64,000 bases of DNA. It comes from Sinorhizobium shofinae. Its GTDB lineage: Bacteria > Pseudomonadota > Alphaproteobacteria > Rhizobiales > Rhizobiaceae. The stretch's first letter is position 1. The number at the start of each line of letters is the position of its first letter. A program made the translations under genes and the position numbers. The notes below the pieces were generated by a model. That model saw nothing but the letters and a program-made list of their open reading frames with translations. It did not search any database and was not told the origin of the DNA. The stretch is taken from contig MBFK01000061.1 of NCBI GenBank assembly GCA_001704765.1, positions 62,001 to 126,000 of the forward strand. The letters are read 5' to 3'. Shown piece by piece: positions 25,749 to 35,316 of the stretch.

Positions 25749-26696
25749 TCAGCCGCGCTTCTTCTCGATAGCGTCCCAGAGCAGGCTAGCGACATCGGCG
25801 CCGCCAAACTTCTTGACCTCGCGAATGCCGGTCGGCGAGGTGACGTTGATCTCGGTCATATAATCGCCGATCACGTCGATGCCGACGAAGAGAAAGCCGC
25901 GGACCTTGAGCGCCGGGCCGATGCGGGCGCAGATTTCCCGTTCACGAGCGGTGAGCTCGGTCGCCTCCGCCCGCCCGCCGACATGCATGTTGGAGCGCGC
26001 GTCGTCCTGTGCGGGAACCCGGTTGATCGCCCCCACCGGATCGCCGTCGACGAGCAGGATGCGCTTGTCGCCCTTCCTCACCGCCGGCAGATATTCCTGG
26101 GCGATGAAGGGCTCGCGGAACATCTGGCCGAACATTTCGAGCAGCGAGGAGAGGTTGCGGTCGTCGCGCGCTGAATGGAAGACCCCGGCGCCGCCATTGC
26201 CGTAGAGCGGCTTCAGGATGATGTCGCCCATCTCCTGACGGAAGCGGGCGATCTCGCCCGCGTCACGCGTGATCAATGTCCTCGGCATCAGATCGGGAAA
26301 TTCGGTGACGAAGATCTTCTCCGGCGAATTGCGGACCCAGGCGGGGTCATTGACCACAAGGGTCTTCGGGTGCAGCCGCTCGAGCAGGTGCGTCGAGGTG
26401 ATGTAGGCCATGTCGAAGGGCGGATCCTGGCGAAGCAGGATGACGTCCATGGTCGAAAGATCGATCCGCTCCGGTTCGCCGAGGGTGAAGTGGTCGCCCT
26501 TGACGTCGCGCAGCGTCATCTGCTGGGCGGTCGCATAGACCTTGCCGTCGCGCAGCGAAAGCTTGTCCGGGGTGTAGTGGAACAGGCGGTAGCCGCGCGC
26601 CTGCGCCTCGAGACTCATGGCAAAGGTCGAATCGCCCGCAATGGTGATGCCCGACACATGGTCCATCTGGACCCCGACATTGACGATTCTTGCCAT
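25749..26696 (-). CDS. gshB: Glutathione synthetase
   Basis: A protein of 315 residues from ATG 26696, which has aggaac as ribosome site; a longer frame exists upstream but adds no family sequence. It has the prokaryotic GSH-S fold with a C-terminal ATP-grasp: [31 protein letters not shown], and [12 protein letters not shown] for ATP binding, then [17 protein letters not shown] for magnesium. It adds glycine to gamma-glutamylcysteine with ATP. Its stop codon borders directly on the comM remnant. In many rhizobia the order is rsmI-yraN-gshB; here other DNA lies between yraN and gshB. Confidence 0.97.
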   Translation of the reverse strand: MARIVNVGVQMDHVSGITIAGDSTFAMSLEAQARGYRLFHYTPDKLSLRDGKVYATAQQMTLRDVKGDHFTLGEPERIDLSTMDVILLRQDPPFDMAYITSTHLLERLHPKTLVVNDPAWVRNSPEKIFVTEFPDLMPRTLITRDAGEIARFRQEMGDIILKPLYGNGGAGVFHSARDDRNLSSLLEMFGQMFREPFIAQEYLPAVRKGDKRILLVDGDPVGAINRVPAQDDARSNMHVGGRAEATELTAREREICARIGPALKVRGFLFVGIDVIGDYMTEINVTSPTGIREVKKFGGADVASLLWDAIEKKRG

Positions 26697-26762
26697 TCTA
26701 CCGTTCCTGGTTGGATCTTCGCCGCATGAGCCCGGGTGAACATCGCTTCGGGGCGAATTATA

Positions 26763-26781
26763 CAGCAATTCAAAGCGCTAC
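26763..26781 (-). repeat. Fragment of the two-hairpin repeat
   Basis: The sequence cagcaattcaaagcgctac matches the linker and adjoining arms of the two-hairpin element in reverse orientation, with one difference from copy 4. Similarity continues weakly (ggcgg) to about 26790. Neither complete hairpin is present. It lies between gshB and the phosphatase gene. Confidence 0.5.
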
Positions 26782-26873
26782 GGCGGCCCTGATCGGCTCC
26801 AAAAGACGAGCGAGGCGCCAAGGCGCCCGCAACATGTAGAATGCGGAAGGCGCTTAGGCAAGCAGCGCAGAGG

Positions 26874-27974
26874 CTATTCGAAACCCTCGACTACGCAGGT
26901 GATGAGGTCATGATCGGAGAGCGGACGGCCAGAGGCATCGAGCGAGGGAATGATGCGGCTTTCACCGATCTTCAGACCACGCGCCAGGAACCAGTCGAGC
27001 TTCATCGCCCGCTTCGGCCAACGCGTGATCAGGCTGGCGCGGGTCGTCATCTGGTCGATCGGACCGCCGTGGCGAGTGAAGCCGCGCGCGACACTGACCG
27101 CAAAAAGCCCCTCGGCCTCGAAATCGCCGTCGGCATGATTGCCCGTGTTCAGATCACCGCCGATCAGGATGGGAAACCCCGGAAATACCGCCTCCAGGGC
27201 ATCGATCAATTCTTGGACCTGACGCTCGCGATAGGCGGCGGTCGTGGCGCTTTCCATATGGGTGGAAACGGCGACAAAGGGGCCGGCCTCGGTCTCGATC
27301 ATCGCCCCGAGCGCGATACGCTCGCCAAGGCGCGGCTGATCGCCGCCATCCATAAACCAGAGGCGCTCACCCCAAAGCCGCAGCAGGAAGGGGCGTCGAA
27401 CCGGAACGGACGCCATAAGCGCGTTGCCATGGAAGCCCTTCTCGTTAAAGTCGTCGTTGCAGAATTCGCGTTCGGTCTCGGCTCCCAGTCCGAGCTCGAT
27501 GAACTCGACGCCATAGACGTATTGCATCGCCAGCGCCGCCGCGACCTCGGCCGCCGTATGACGCTGACCGGTGCGGGCCATGCCGTTGTCCATCTCCGAA
27601 AGGAACACCAGCGGCGCGGCGGTCGCGCGAAGATGTTCGGCGCTTTCTTCGGGAAAGAGGCAGCGCTCGAGGTTCCAGGCCGCAGCGGCGAAGGGAAAGG
27701 CAAGCGGTCTGCTGGCGGAAACGTCGCCGCCGAGCTCGATCGCGTTCATCGCCTCGAGCCCCGCCATGACGGCGTCATGGCCGGCTATGCTGCGCTCCAT
27801 CCGGGCAAAGCCCTCGCGGTCCTCCTGCGAAGGTACGGCGAGCGTCGATACGGTCTCTTCAATCACGGTACAGGCTCCATATTCACGGTTTGCTGGCGGG
27901 CAGGCGCAACAGCTGTCGCCGCGTCGGTCACCACTGGGCGATAGAGCCGCCTCGACGATATCGATCGCGGCCAT
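26874..27974 (-). CDS. Endonuclease/exonuclease/phosphatase family protein
   Basis: A protein of 366 residues. It shows the metal and catalytic residues of the EEP fold: AAAAWNLERC near 93, VFLSEMDNG near 123, VSTHMES near 238, IGGDLNTGN near 270, and the closing RPLSDHDLITC near 350. Members hydrolyse phosphodiesters of nucleic acids, phospholipids or inositol phosphates; the substrate here is unknown. No signal peptide is obvious. It lies directly downstream of a UgpE-like permease remnant on the same strand, so it may once have been the last gene of a transport operon. Confidence 0.9.
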   Translation of the reverse strand: MAAIDIVEAALSPSGDRRGDSCCACPPANREYGACTVIEETVSTLAVPSQEDREGFARMERSIAGHDAVMAGLEAMNAIELGGDVSASRPLAFPFAAAAWNLERCLFPEESAEHLRATAAPLVFLSEMDNGMARTGQRHTAAEVAAALAMQYVYGVEFIELGLGAETEREFCNDDFNEKGFHGNALMASVPVRRPFLLRLWGERLWFMDGGDQPRLGERIALGAMIETEAGPFVAVSTHMESATTAAYRERQVQELIDALEAVFPGFPILIGGDLNTGNHADGDFEAEGLFAVSVARGFTRHGGPIDQMTTRASLITRWPKRAMKLDWFLARGLKIGESRIIPSLDASGRPLSDHDLITCVVEGFE

Positions 27975-28109
27975 TGGCTGCCTCCATTCATGGATTGCGA
28001 GTCAGGGCGCGGGCTCTAAACCGCGTCGCCCTCTCTTCGTTCCGTTCTCACTCTTTAGTTCTTCGCATTTCCGGACGGCGAACCGCTGCACACTTCACCT
28101 GGAAATGCT

Positions 28110-28620
28110 CTATTTGTCGCTTTCGGTGAGCCCCTTGATGAACCGCCGCTGGAAAACGACGACGATCATCACCGGCGGCATCATGGCGAGGATCGCCAGG
28201 GGCAAAAGCCTCGTTGTAATCGGGAATGTTGGAGCCGACCCAGACGAGCAGGATCTGCTTGATGCCGCGCACCAGCGTGAAGAAGCCTTCGTCCGTCGTC
28301 ATCAGAGTCGGCCAGACGGTTCCAGCCGTAGACGAATATGATGATGAAGATCGCCGCCATCATGGTGCGCGACAGCGGTACCAGCACGTCGATGAAGAAC
28401 TTGAAGGGTCCGGCCCCTCGATGCGCGCCGCGTCGAGCAATTCGTCCGGCACCGACTTGAAGAGCTGGCGGAAATAGAAGGTACCCGTCGCGGAGGCGAG
28501 CAGCGGCACAATGAGCCCGGTATAGGTGTTCGTCAGCCGCAGCGTGTTCATCACCTCATAGGAGGGGAGGATTCGCACCTCGAGCGGCAGGAGCAGCGTT
28601 GAAGATGACCCACAGGCCGG
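28110..28620 (-). pseudogene. 3' remnant of a UgpE/MalG-family sugar ABC permease
   Basis: Pieces in several frames align in order with the C-terminal two thirds of UgpE-type permeases: LWVIFN, VRILPSYEVMNTLRL, TNTYTGLIVPLLASATGTF, SVPDELLDAARIEG (the EAA motif that meets the ATPase), PLSRTMMAAIFIIIFVYGWN, MTTDEGFFTLVRGIKQILL, and the family ending FIKGLTESDK before TAG 28110-28112. The first hundred or so residues are absent, and at least three frame changes interrupt the rest. No partner permease, ATPase or binding protein is nearby. The edge at about 28620 lies close to the yraN 3' end and marks a deletion junction. Confidence 0.85.
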
Positions 28621-28662
28621 TAATGCTTTTGTGTCGGAACGATTACAAATTTGCCTGTTTGG

Positions 28663-29023
28663 TCAAAAAGCATCCGGCAGGTGCCGCGGCCAGGGCCAGG
28701 ACATGACGGCGACGATGTCGTAGAGGCGGCGAAAATCCGCCTGGCGTGAGAGCCAGACGTCGCTTGCCGCCCTGATCCGCCGTTGCGCCGTATCGGAGAC
28801 GGCGAAGACCGCCCCGTCGAAGCTGCTTCAGATCCTTCACTTCGACGCAGGCGATCAGGTCGCCGCGCCGGGCGATGATGTCGATCTCGCCGAGCTTGGT
28901 ATGATAGCGCATGGCGACAATGCGGTAGCCCTTGACCATCAGGCAGAGCGCGGCGCGGAATTCGGCAAGATGGCCGCGCTTCAGCGCCTTCAGCTTGCGG
29001 GCATTCGGCCGGTCAGCCCTCAT
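28663..29023 (-). pseudogene. yraN: YraN (UPF0102, nuclease-fold protein) with one frameshift
   Basis: The first two thirds read normally: [20 protein letters not shown], then [20 protein letters not shown], the E-x-K nuclease motif of UPF0102. After EVK a shift in the region 28821-28830 throws the reading out of frame. In the next frame the family ending returns ([20 protein letters not shown], then [17 protein letters not shown] and [11 protein letters not shown]) and stops at 28663. The start overlaps the rsmI stop by 11 bases, a normal pairing. A single indel is the only lesion, so a sequencing error is possible. Confidence 0.8.
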
Positions 29024-29960
29024 CGCTGTCCTTGAGGCTCAAAAGCCTGTCGTAGAGCTCCTTACGCGGCAGTCCGGTGCGGCGCGCCGCCTCCGTCGCA
29101 GCCTTGCCCATCGGCATGTCGCGGGAAAGTGCCTTCAGGAGCGCGTCCACATCCGCGGCCTCGGGGACTGGCTTTGCGTCCGGTGGACCGATCACCAGAA
29201 CGATCTCGCCCTTGACGCTCGCGCCTTCGTCATAAAAGGCCTTCAACTCGCCGAGCGTGCCGCGGCGAAACTCCTCGAAGGTTTTGGTCAGTTCTCGGCA
29301 GACGGCGGCCCGTCTCGCCGCGCCGCAAACCTCGGCGGCCGCGGTGACTGTCGCGGCGATGCGGTGCGGCGACTCGAAGAAGAGGAGCGTCGCAGGCACG
29401 CCAGCGAGTTCCGCCAGCCGATCGCGCCTCGCCTTGTCCTTCGCCGGCAGGAAGCCGGCAAAGAGGAAGGCGTCGCTTGGCAGGCCGGAGCCGACGAGTG
29501 CGGCGAGCGGCGCCGACGGGCCGGGAATGGGCACGACCCGGTGACCGGCGTCGATGGCGAGTTGAGCCAGACGATAGCCTGGATCGGAGACCAGCGGCGT
29601 GCCGGCATCGGAGACCAGCGCCACCGATTTCCCCTCGGCAAGCGCCGCAAGCAGCCGCGGGCCGGCCTCGGCGGCATTGTGCTCGTGATAGGGAACCGGC
29701 CGGTTGACGATGCCGTAGCGGTCGAGCAGCACCCGCGTCACCCGCGTGTCCTCGCATGCGAGCAGGTCGGCGCCGGCGATGGTCTCCAGAGCTCTCAAGG
29801 TGATGTCGGCGAGATTGCCGATCGGCGTCGCCACCAGATAGAGCGACGGCTCGAGCGGGCGCGCCGGAATGCTTGCATTGTGCAGGCGAAAACTTCGGTG
29901 CCTCTCCTTCTCCGCCGCCTCGGTCGATTGCTGCTTTTCCAACGCCATGTTCCCGCTCAT
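29013..29960 (-). CDS. rsmI: 16S rRNA (cytidine(1402)-2'-O)-methyltransferase
   Basis: A protein of 315 residues; ATG 29948 is an alternative start with a better ribosome site (gcgggaac). It has the tetrapyrrole-methylase fold: [20 protein letters not shown] near residue 40, [13 protein letters not shown] near 115, and [18 protein letters not shown] near 140. RsmI methylates the ribose of C1402 in 16S rRNA with S-adenosylmethionine. The tail ([14 protein letters not shown]) is typical. It overlaps yraN and diverges from dnaN, leaving about 230 bases between the two starts. Confidence 0.95.
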   Translation of the reverse strand: MSGNMALEKQQSTEAAEKERHRSFRLHNASIPARPLEPSLYLVATPIGNLADITLRALETIAGADLLACEDTRVTRVLLDRYGIVNRPVPYHEHNAAEAGPRLLAALAEGKSVALVSDAGTPLVSDPGYRLAQLAIDAGHRVVPIPGPSAPLAALVGSGLPSDAFLFAGFLPAKDKARRDRLAELAGVPATLLFFESPHRIAATVTAAAEVCGAARRAAVCRELTKTFEEFRRGTLGELKAFYDEGASVKGEIVLVIGPPDAKPVPEAADVDALLKALSRDMPMGKAATEAARRTGLPRKELYDRLLSLKDSDEG

Positions 29961-30194
29961 GCCCGGCTTGCCGGTTCGCGCCCTTTATGAGTGAGCGGCA
30001 AGCACAGGGCAAGGGCGCCCCGCCGCGCACGCGCCTGCATTTGGGAAAAGCCCGCGAAACCGCTTGCTTTCGCGGCAATTTTTCTGCCATTTTGCCCGTC
30101 CACATCGCTCCGGCCGACCGGCCGGGACACACGCAGTTTGACGCTGCGGCGGGCGGCTCGCCCGCCCGGCAATGGTTGAAAGCGGTAGCATCCC

Positions 30195-31313
30195 ATGCGC
30201 ATTACTCTCGAGCGGTCCAACCTTTTGAAATCGCTGAACCATGTCCACCGCGTGGTCGAACGGCGCAACACCATCCCGATCCTCTCGAACGTGCTCCTGC
30301 GCTCCGACGGCGCCAGCCTCGAAATGAAGGCGACCGACCTCGACCTCGAGATCACCGAGGCAACGCCGGCGCAGGTGGAACAGGCCGGCGCTACGACCGT
30401 TCCGGCCCACCTGCTCTACGACATCGTTCGCAAGCTGCCGGACGGTTCCGAGGTGTTGCTCGCCACCAACGCCGAGGGTACGGCGATGACGGTTGCCTCG
30501 GGCCGCTCAAAGTTCTCGCTGCAGTGCCTGCCGCAATCGGATTTTCCGGACCTGACGGCCGGCAGCTTCTCGCATTCGTTCCGCGTCAAGGCGACCGATT
30601 TGAAGATGCTGATCGACAGGACGCAGTTCGCGATCTCGACGGAGGAAACGCGTTACTACCTCAACGGCATCTTCGTTCACACAGTCGAAAACAAGGGACA
30701 GCTGAAGCTGCGCGCCGTTGCGACCGACGGCCATCGCCTCGCCCGCGCCGACATCGAGGCGCCGGCTGGCTCCGAGGGCATGCCCGGCATCATCATTCCG
30801 CGCAAGACGGTCAGCGAATTGCAGAAGCTGCTCGACAGTCCGGACGTGATCGTGACGGTCGAGGTCTCGGATGCGAAGATCCGCATGACGATCGGCTCGA
30901 TCGTCATGACCTCGAAACTGATCGATGGCACCTTCCCGGACTATCAGCGGGTGATTCCTGCCGGTAACGACAAGGAGCTGCGCGTCGACTGCCAGTCCTT
31001 CGCCCAGGCGGTCGACCGCGTCTCGACGATCTCCTCCGAACGCGGCCGCGCCGTCAAGCTGGCCTTGAACGACGGCCAGATGACGCTGACCGTCAACAAT
31101 CCCGATTCAGGCAGCGCAACCGAAGAATTGCCGGTCGGCTATGAGAGCGATCCGCTCGAAATCGGCTTCAACGCCAAATATCTGCTCGACATAACCGCCC
31201 AGCTTACCGGCAATGACGCGGTCTTCATGCTGGCGGACCCGGGTTCGCCGACGCTGGTGCGTGACCTCGCAGCGGACGACGCGCTCTACGTGCTCATGCC
31301 GATGCGCGTGTGA
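30195..31313 (+). CDS. dnaN: DNA polymerase III beta sliding clamp
   Basis: A protein of 372 residues, the normal length, with three clamp domains. It starts MRITLERSNLLKSLNHVHRV, contains NTIPILSNVLLRSDG near 30, RVSTISSERGRAVKLALNDG near 275, and ends with the conserved LMPMRV. The ring tethers DNA polymerase to DNA. The gene is not next to dnaA. Its leader contains a perfect short hairpin, gcgggcg-gct-cgcccgc, near 30150-30165. A two-hairpin repeat starts 3 bases after the stop. Confidence 0.97.
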   Translation: MRITLERSNLLKSLNHVHRVVERRNTIPILSNVLLRSDGASLEMKATDLDLEITEATPAQVEQAGATTVPAHLLYDIVRKLPDGSEVLLATNAEGTAMTVASGRSKFSLQCLPQSDFPDLTAGSFSHSFRVKATDLKMLIDRTQFAISTEETRYYLNGIFVHTVENKGQLKLRAVATDGHRLARADIEAPAGSEGMPGIIIPRKTVSELQKLLDSPDVIVTVEVSDAKIRMTIGSIVMTSKLIDGTFPDYQRVIPAGNDKELRVDCQSFAQAVDRVSTISSERGRAVKLALNDGQMTLTVNNPDSGSATEELPVGYESDPLEIGFNAKYLLDITAQLTGNDAVFMLADPGSPTLVRDLAADDALYVLMPMRV

Positions 31314-31315
31314 GC

Positions 31316-31423
31316 CTACGGCGCCGTGCGTCTTAATCAGACGCACAAAGGTCGCTGTAGCACTTTGAATTGCTGCATGTTTTTATCCTTAAATCGGCTG
31401 CGATTTTTGGAAGCGTGCAGTAG
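31316..31423 (+). repeat. Two-hairpin intergenic repeat, copy 3
   Basis: A 108-bp copy directly behind the dnaN stop. The first hairpin holds gtgcgtct-taatc-agacgcac inside the outer arms. The second is weaker at its base because ggaagcgtgcag differs from the consensus ggaaacatgcag. A standard terminator follows 16 bases later, so the element would sit in the 3' end of the dnaN transcript. Confidence 0.85.
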
Positions 31424-31438
31424 AGCGATATCGGATTG

Positions 31439-31469
31439 AACCCGCCATGCGCCCGCTTGGCGGGTTTTT
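31439..31469 (+). terminator. Intrinsic terminator behind dnaN and repeat copy 3
   Basis: Arms aacccgcc (31439-31446) and ggcgggtt (31459-31466) with a 12-base loop, followed by a run of T (31465-31469). The remaining bases up to pmtA (31470-31632) hold no gene that I can support and probably contain the pmtA promoter. Confidence 0.8.
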
Positions 31470-31632
31470 CACAGGTCCGACGTCGCTGCTTGTTGATAAA
31501 GTGTCGCTTTCAGACGCAGGCAGACTTGTTTTCGCCGCAGATGGGAGCACATTATGAGCAGAGGTTCGCGCGAGGCCGCCGAATTGCGGCGACGCGTGCG
31601 TTGTTATGGAACAATGAAGCCGAGGGGATTCT

Positions 31633-32235
31633 ATGAGTCTGCGCCTGAAGGTGAAGGAAAAGTTCGGTCAGAAGTTCGACGAAGAGATTCGCTTCTTCAA
31701 GGGCTGGATGAACAACACCCGAGCCGTCGGCGCAATCCTGCCGACATCCGCGGTGACGGCGCGACGCATGGCGAGCGTCGTCAACCCGCGTTCCGGCCTG
31801 CCGGTTCTCGAGCTTGGCCCGGGGACGGGCGTGATCACCAAGGCGATCCTGGAGCGCGGCATCTCACCTGAAAGGTTGGTATCGGTCGAATACTCGACCG
31901 AATTCTTCAATCAGCTGAAGGAGGATTTCGCCGGCGTGCACTTCATCAACGGCGATGCCTTCGACCTTTCGCACACGCTCGGCGCGCTGAACGGTCAGCA
32001 GTTCGACAGCGTCGTCTCCGCCGTCCCGCTTCTGAACTTCCCGATGCACCGCCGCGTCGAGCTGATCGACGACCTGCTGTCGCGCATCCCCTTCGGTCGT
32101 CCTGTCGTTCAGATCTCCTACGGGCCGCTGTCGCCGGTCGTCGCCATGCCGGATCGCTATCGCATTCAGCATTACGATTTCGTCGTGCGCAACATCCCGC
32201 CGGCTCAGCTCTGGATCTACAGCAAGGCACATTAG
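31633..32235 (+). CDS. pmtA: Phospholipid N-methyltransferase
   Basis: A protein of 200 residues. It is of the Sinorhizobium PmtA type: MSLRLKVKEKFGQKFDEEIR at the start and the SAM-binding motif VLELGPGTGVITKAIL near residue 58. It then shows GDAFDL and the conserved region SVVSAVPLLNFPMHRRVELI. It methylates phosphatidylethanolamine three times to phosphatidylcholine at the inner membrane, a lipid that rhizobia need for full symbiosis. ATG 31633 has agggga nearby. The phosphatase gene starts 15 bases after the stop. Confidence 0.95.
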   Translation: MSLRLKVKEKFGQKFDEEIRFFKGWMNNTRAVGAILPTSAVTARRMASVVNPRSGLPVLELGPGTGVITKAILERGISPERLVSVEYSTEFFNQLKEDFAGVHFINGDAFDLSHTLGALNGQQFDSVVSAVPLLNFPMHRRVELIDDLLSRIPFGRPVVQISYGPLSPVVAMPDRYRIQHYDFVVRNIPPAQLWIYSKAH

Positions 32236-32250
32236 ACTGCAGGCCCGCCC

Positions 32251-32832
32251 GTGTTCGGCGTCTATCTCACGCACCCGCAGGTAAAGATCGATCCTGCCGT
32301 CGCGGTGCCGCAATGGAGCCTGTCCGATCTCGGGCGGGAACGGGCGCGCATGACGTCCGAACAGCCATGGGTCCGGTTGCTCGGCCGCGTCATCTCCAGC
32401 GCCGAGCGGAAGGCGATAGAAACCGCGATGATCCTCGCCGACGCCGCAGGCGTTCCGGTCGAGACGGACGAGGAAACCGGCGAGAATGACCGCTCCTCGA
32501 CGGGCTTCCTGCCGCCCGAGGACTTCGAGCGGGCAGCGGACCGGTTCTTCGCCCATCCCGAAGAGAGCTACTTGGGCTGGGAACGCGCCAGCGACGCCCA
32601 GGCGCGCATCTGCAAGGCCGTGTTCTACATACTCGATCGCCATGATCCGGCGATCCCGATCGCCTTTGTCGGCCATGGCGGCGTCGGCACGCTGCTCAAA
32701 TGCCGGATGACGGGCATGCCGATCGCCCGCAGCGCCGACCAGTTGCCGGGCGGCGGCAATCTCTTTGCCTTCCGTCTTGCGGATCGCGCCGTCACATGCG
32801 ACTGGACGCCGATGGAAATCTGGCAGGGGTGA
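32251..32832 (+). CDS. Histidine phosphatase-like protein with altered RHG motif
   Basis: A protein of 193 residues from GTG 32251. The fold of the phosphoglycerate-mutase/histidine-phosphatase family is recognisable, but the usual N-terminal RHG is replaced by THP (VYLTHPQV). The histidine is kept and the arginine and glycine are lost. Other family features remain: [23 protein letters not shown] and [13 protein letters not shown] with the second histidine. Activity may be changed rather than lost. It sits between pmtA and pyrF, both close, so the three may be co-transcribed. Confidence 0.8.
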   Translation: MFGVYLTHPQVKIDPAVAVPQWSLSDLGRERARMTSEQPWVRLLGRVISSAERKAIETAMILADAAGVPVETDEETGENDRSSTGFLPPEDFERAADRFFAHPEESYLGWERASDAQARICKAVFYILDRHDPAIPIAFVGHGGVGTLLKCRMTGMPIARSADQLPGGGNLFAFRLADRAVTCDWTPMEIWQG

Positions 32833-32839
32833 TCTCGAC

Positions 32840-33544
32840 ATGAGCACAAGCGCGCGCGACCGGCTGATCGTCGGCCTCGACATTCCTACGGTCGCCGAGG
32901 CGGAGCAGATCGTCTCGACCCTTGGCGATGAGGTCGTCTTCTACAAGATCGGCTACCAGCTCGCCTTCGCCGGCGGCCTGGAATTCGCCCGCGATCTCGC
33001 GGCCAGCGGCAAGAAAGTCTTTCTCGACATGAAGCTGCTCGACATCGACAACACGGTGGCGAAGGGCGTCGAGAACATCGTCAAGATGGGCATGTCGATG
33101 CTGACCCTGCACGCCTATCCGAAAGCGATGAAGGCGGCCGTCGAAGCGGCGAAGGGTTCTGACCTCTGCCTGCTCGGCGTCACGGTGCTGACGTCAATGG
33201 ACGCGCAGGACGTTATCGATGCCGGTTACGGATCCGATCCGCATAGTCTGGTGCTGCGTCGTGCCGAACAGGCGCGCGCGGCCGGCATGGGCGGCATCGT
33301 CTGTTCGGCGGAGGAAGCCGCCGCCGTGCGCAACATCATCGGTGCGGAGATGGCGCTGGTCACGCCCGGCATTCGCCCCGCCGGTGCGGAGAAAGGCGAC
33401 CAGAAGCGGGTGATGACGCCGGTCGAAGCGATCCGCGCTGGATCGAGCCATCTCGTCGTCGCCAGACCGATCGTCAAGGCGGCCGATCCACTGGCTGCCA
33501 GCCGCACCATCCTCGCGCAGATGGAGAGCGCCCTCTCCGGTTGA
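32840..33544 (+). CDS. pyrF: Orotidine 5'-phosphate decarboxylase
   Basis: A protein of 234 residues from ATG 32840. The catalytic Lys/Asp array is seen in [16 protein letters not shown] near residue 57, with VGLDIP at the start and [17 protein letters not shown] near 175 for phosphate binding. It turns OMP into UMP, the last step of pyrimidine nucleotide synthesis. The gene starts 7 bases after the phosphatase stop. The DUF1330 gene behind it lies 130 bases away. Confidence 0.97.
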   Translation: MSTSARDRLIVGLDIPTVAEAEQIVSTLGDEVVFYKIGYQLAFAGGLEFARDLAASGKKVFLDMKLLDIDNTVAKGVENIVKMGMSMLTLHAYPKAMKAAVEAAKGSDLCLLGVTVLTSMDAQDVIDAGYGSDPHSLVLRRAEQARAAGMGGIVCSAEEAAAVRNIIGAEMALVTPGIRPAGAEKGDQKRVMTPVEAIRAGSSHLVVARPIVKAADPLAASRTILAQMESALSG

Positions 33545-33673
33545 TCGGCCGCAAGGCGGCAACCGGCCTTGGCTTTATCATCCTCCCGTTAGCCCGGTGC
33601 GCTTGACCTCGACCAAGAATTGCCGGAAGTAACGATCCCGTCTGTACTTTTCGAGAAAGACGAGGTGTTCGTA

Positions 33674-33961
33674 ATGGCCAAGGGATACTGGATTGCTCGG
33701 GTCGATATCAGAGACCCCGAACGGTACAAGGACTATGTGGCAGCCGCAAAGCCGGCGTTCGAGAAATATGGCGCGACATTCCTGGCGCGCGGTGGAGAAT
33801 TCCACCGGCTGGAGGGCGCCGTCCGCGCCCGCAACGTGGTGATCGAATTCCCCTCCCTGCAGGCCGCGATCGACTGCTACAATTCCCCGGAATATCAGAT
33901 CGCCGCGGCAATCCGCCAGGAGGTCGCCGATGCCGAGATGGTCGTGGTGGAGGGCGTCTGA
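33674..33961 (+). CDS. DUF1330 family protein
   Basis: A protein of 95 residues with a dimeric alpha-beta barrel of the DUF1330 type: MAKGYWIARVDIRDPERYKD at the start and GGEFHRLEGA in the middle. It continues with VVIEFPSLQAAIDCYNSPEY and ends in VVVEGV. ATG 33674 was chosen because the conserved part starts there; an upstream in-frame codon at 33620 has no homologous sequence. No enzyme activity is established for the family. It often follows pyrF in rhizobia as far as I recall, which remains to be confirmed. Confidence 0.88.
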   Translation: MAKGYWIARVDIRDPERYKDYVAAAKPAFEKYGATFLARGGEFHRLEGAVRARNVVIEFPSLQAAIDCYNSPEYQIAAAIRQEVADAEMVVVEGV

Positions 33962-34093
33962 GGGCTGCTACCTGGTACCGCCAAGGGCGGCGGGCGCGAG
34001 GCTCGCGGGCATGCGCGGAATGGCCTTCACCTTGCCCGCCGCTTCGGCTATGTAGCAAGCAATTCTTCCAACGACTTCAGGAGTGCGCTTCCC

Positions 34094-35077
34094 ATGACCT
34101 TGTCCAACCTTCCGCCGCTGGTGACTATTTTCGGCGGATCCGGATTTGTCGGCCGTCATGTGGTGCGCGCGCTTGCAAAGCGAGGCTACCGCATTCGCGT
34201 CGCGGTGCGCCGGCCGGATCTTGCAGGTCATCTCCAGCCGCTCGGCAGCATGGGCCAGATTTCCTTCGTCCAGGCCAATTTGCGCTATCGCAAGTCCGTC
34301 GATCGCGCCGTCGAGGGTGCCGACCACGTGATCAACTGCGTCGGCGTGCTCTTCGAGAGCGGCCGCAACACCTTTGACGCGGTACAGGATTTCGGTGCCC
34401 GGGCCGTCGCCGAAGCCGCCCGTGCGGCAGGTGCGACGATGACGCATATTTCGGCGATCGGCGCCGATACGAGGTCCGAGTCGAGCTACGCCCGCACCAA
34501 GGGACGGGCCGAGATCGCAATCCTCGAAACGGTCCCCGAGGCGATCATCCTGCGCCCGTCGATCATCTTCGGGCCCGAGGACGACTTCTTCAACAAGTTC
34601 GCCAGCATGGCGCGCTTCTCGCCCATGCTGCCGCTGATCGGCGGCGGCCGGACCAAGTTCCAGCCGGTCTACGTCACCGATGTCGCGGAAGCCGTTGCCC
34701 GTGCCGTCGATGGCAAGCTTACGCCCGGCACTATCTATGAACTCGGCGGGCCTCAGGTTCTGTCATTCCGCGAATGTCTCGAGATCATGCTGAGGACGAT
34801 CGATCGCAAGCGTCACTTCGTCTCGGTCCCGTTCGGCATCGCGTCGCTTCTGGGAAGAGTCGCTTCGCTCGTGCCCTTCATCGCGCCGCCACTCACCGCC
34901 GACCAGGTTGTGTTGCTGAAATCCGACAATATCGTCTCAGCGAAGGCCGAAGCGGAGGGACGGACGCTTTCGGGAATCGGCATTGAGCCGACCTCGGTCG
35001 AGCCCATCCTGCCGACCTACCTGGTACGCTACCGCCCGCAAGGCCAGTATACGCGGGGCGGCGGCCGCGCGGCCTGA
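34094..35077 (+). CDS. NAD(P)H-binding protein, complex I NDUFA9-like atypical SDR
   Basis: A protein of 327 residues. The N terminus VTIFGGSGFVGRHVVRALAK carries the GGxGFxGxxV dinucleotide site of atypical SDRs. YARTKGRAEIAIL near 135 holds the YxxxK residues, and ILRPSIIFGPEDDFFNKFA near 155 is characteristic of the NDUFA9 group. In mitochondria NDUFA9 is an accessory subunit of NADH dehydrogenase; in alphaproteobacteria a related protein may assemble with complex I. No nuo genes are here, so the role is inferred from family only. A strong terminator follows. Confidence 0.9.
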   Translation: MTLSNLPPLVTIFGGSGFVGRHVVRALAKRGYRIRVAVRRPDLAGHLQPLGSMGQISFVQANLRYRKSVDRAVEGADHVINCVGVLFESGRNTFDAVQDFGARAVAEAARAAGATMTHISAIGADTRSESSYARTKGRAEIAILETVPEAIILRPSIIFGPEDDFFNKFASMARFSPMLPLIGGGRTKFQPVYVTDVAEAVARAVDGKLTPGTIYELGGPQVLSFRECLEIMLRTIDRKRHFVSVPFGIASLLGRVASLVPFIAPPLTADQVVLLKSDNIVSAKAEAEGRTLSGIGIEPTSVEPILPTYLVRYRPQGQYTRGGGRAA

Positions 35078-35108
35078 TTGCCCTCCAAGCAAGACGCTTT
35101 TCATTCTA

Positions 35109-35133
35109 GCCGCCGGTCCCGCCGGCGGTTTTT
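35109..35133 (+). terminator. Intrinsic terminator behind the NDUFA9-like gene
   Basis: A GC-rich hairpin, gccgccgg-tccc-gccggcgg, is followed by a run of five T. It is a classical intrinsic terminator about 30 bases after the stop codon. Confidence 0.85.
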
Positions 35134-35316
35134 GCTTGTGGCCATGATGCAACAGCGTTGCAGTTCTGCCGCAGTCGAAAACGGGAATGCTGTTTACCGC
35201 AGATTCAGCATGTCCTGATATTGATCATGACACGCCCGGCGAATAAACACCGCTCGCACCCACGGCGCGGCGAGCGCAGGCGGTGACAACATCATACTCG
35301 AAAGGCATAACTTCCC

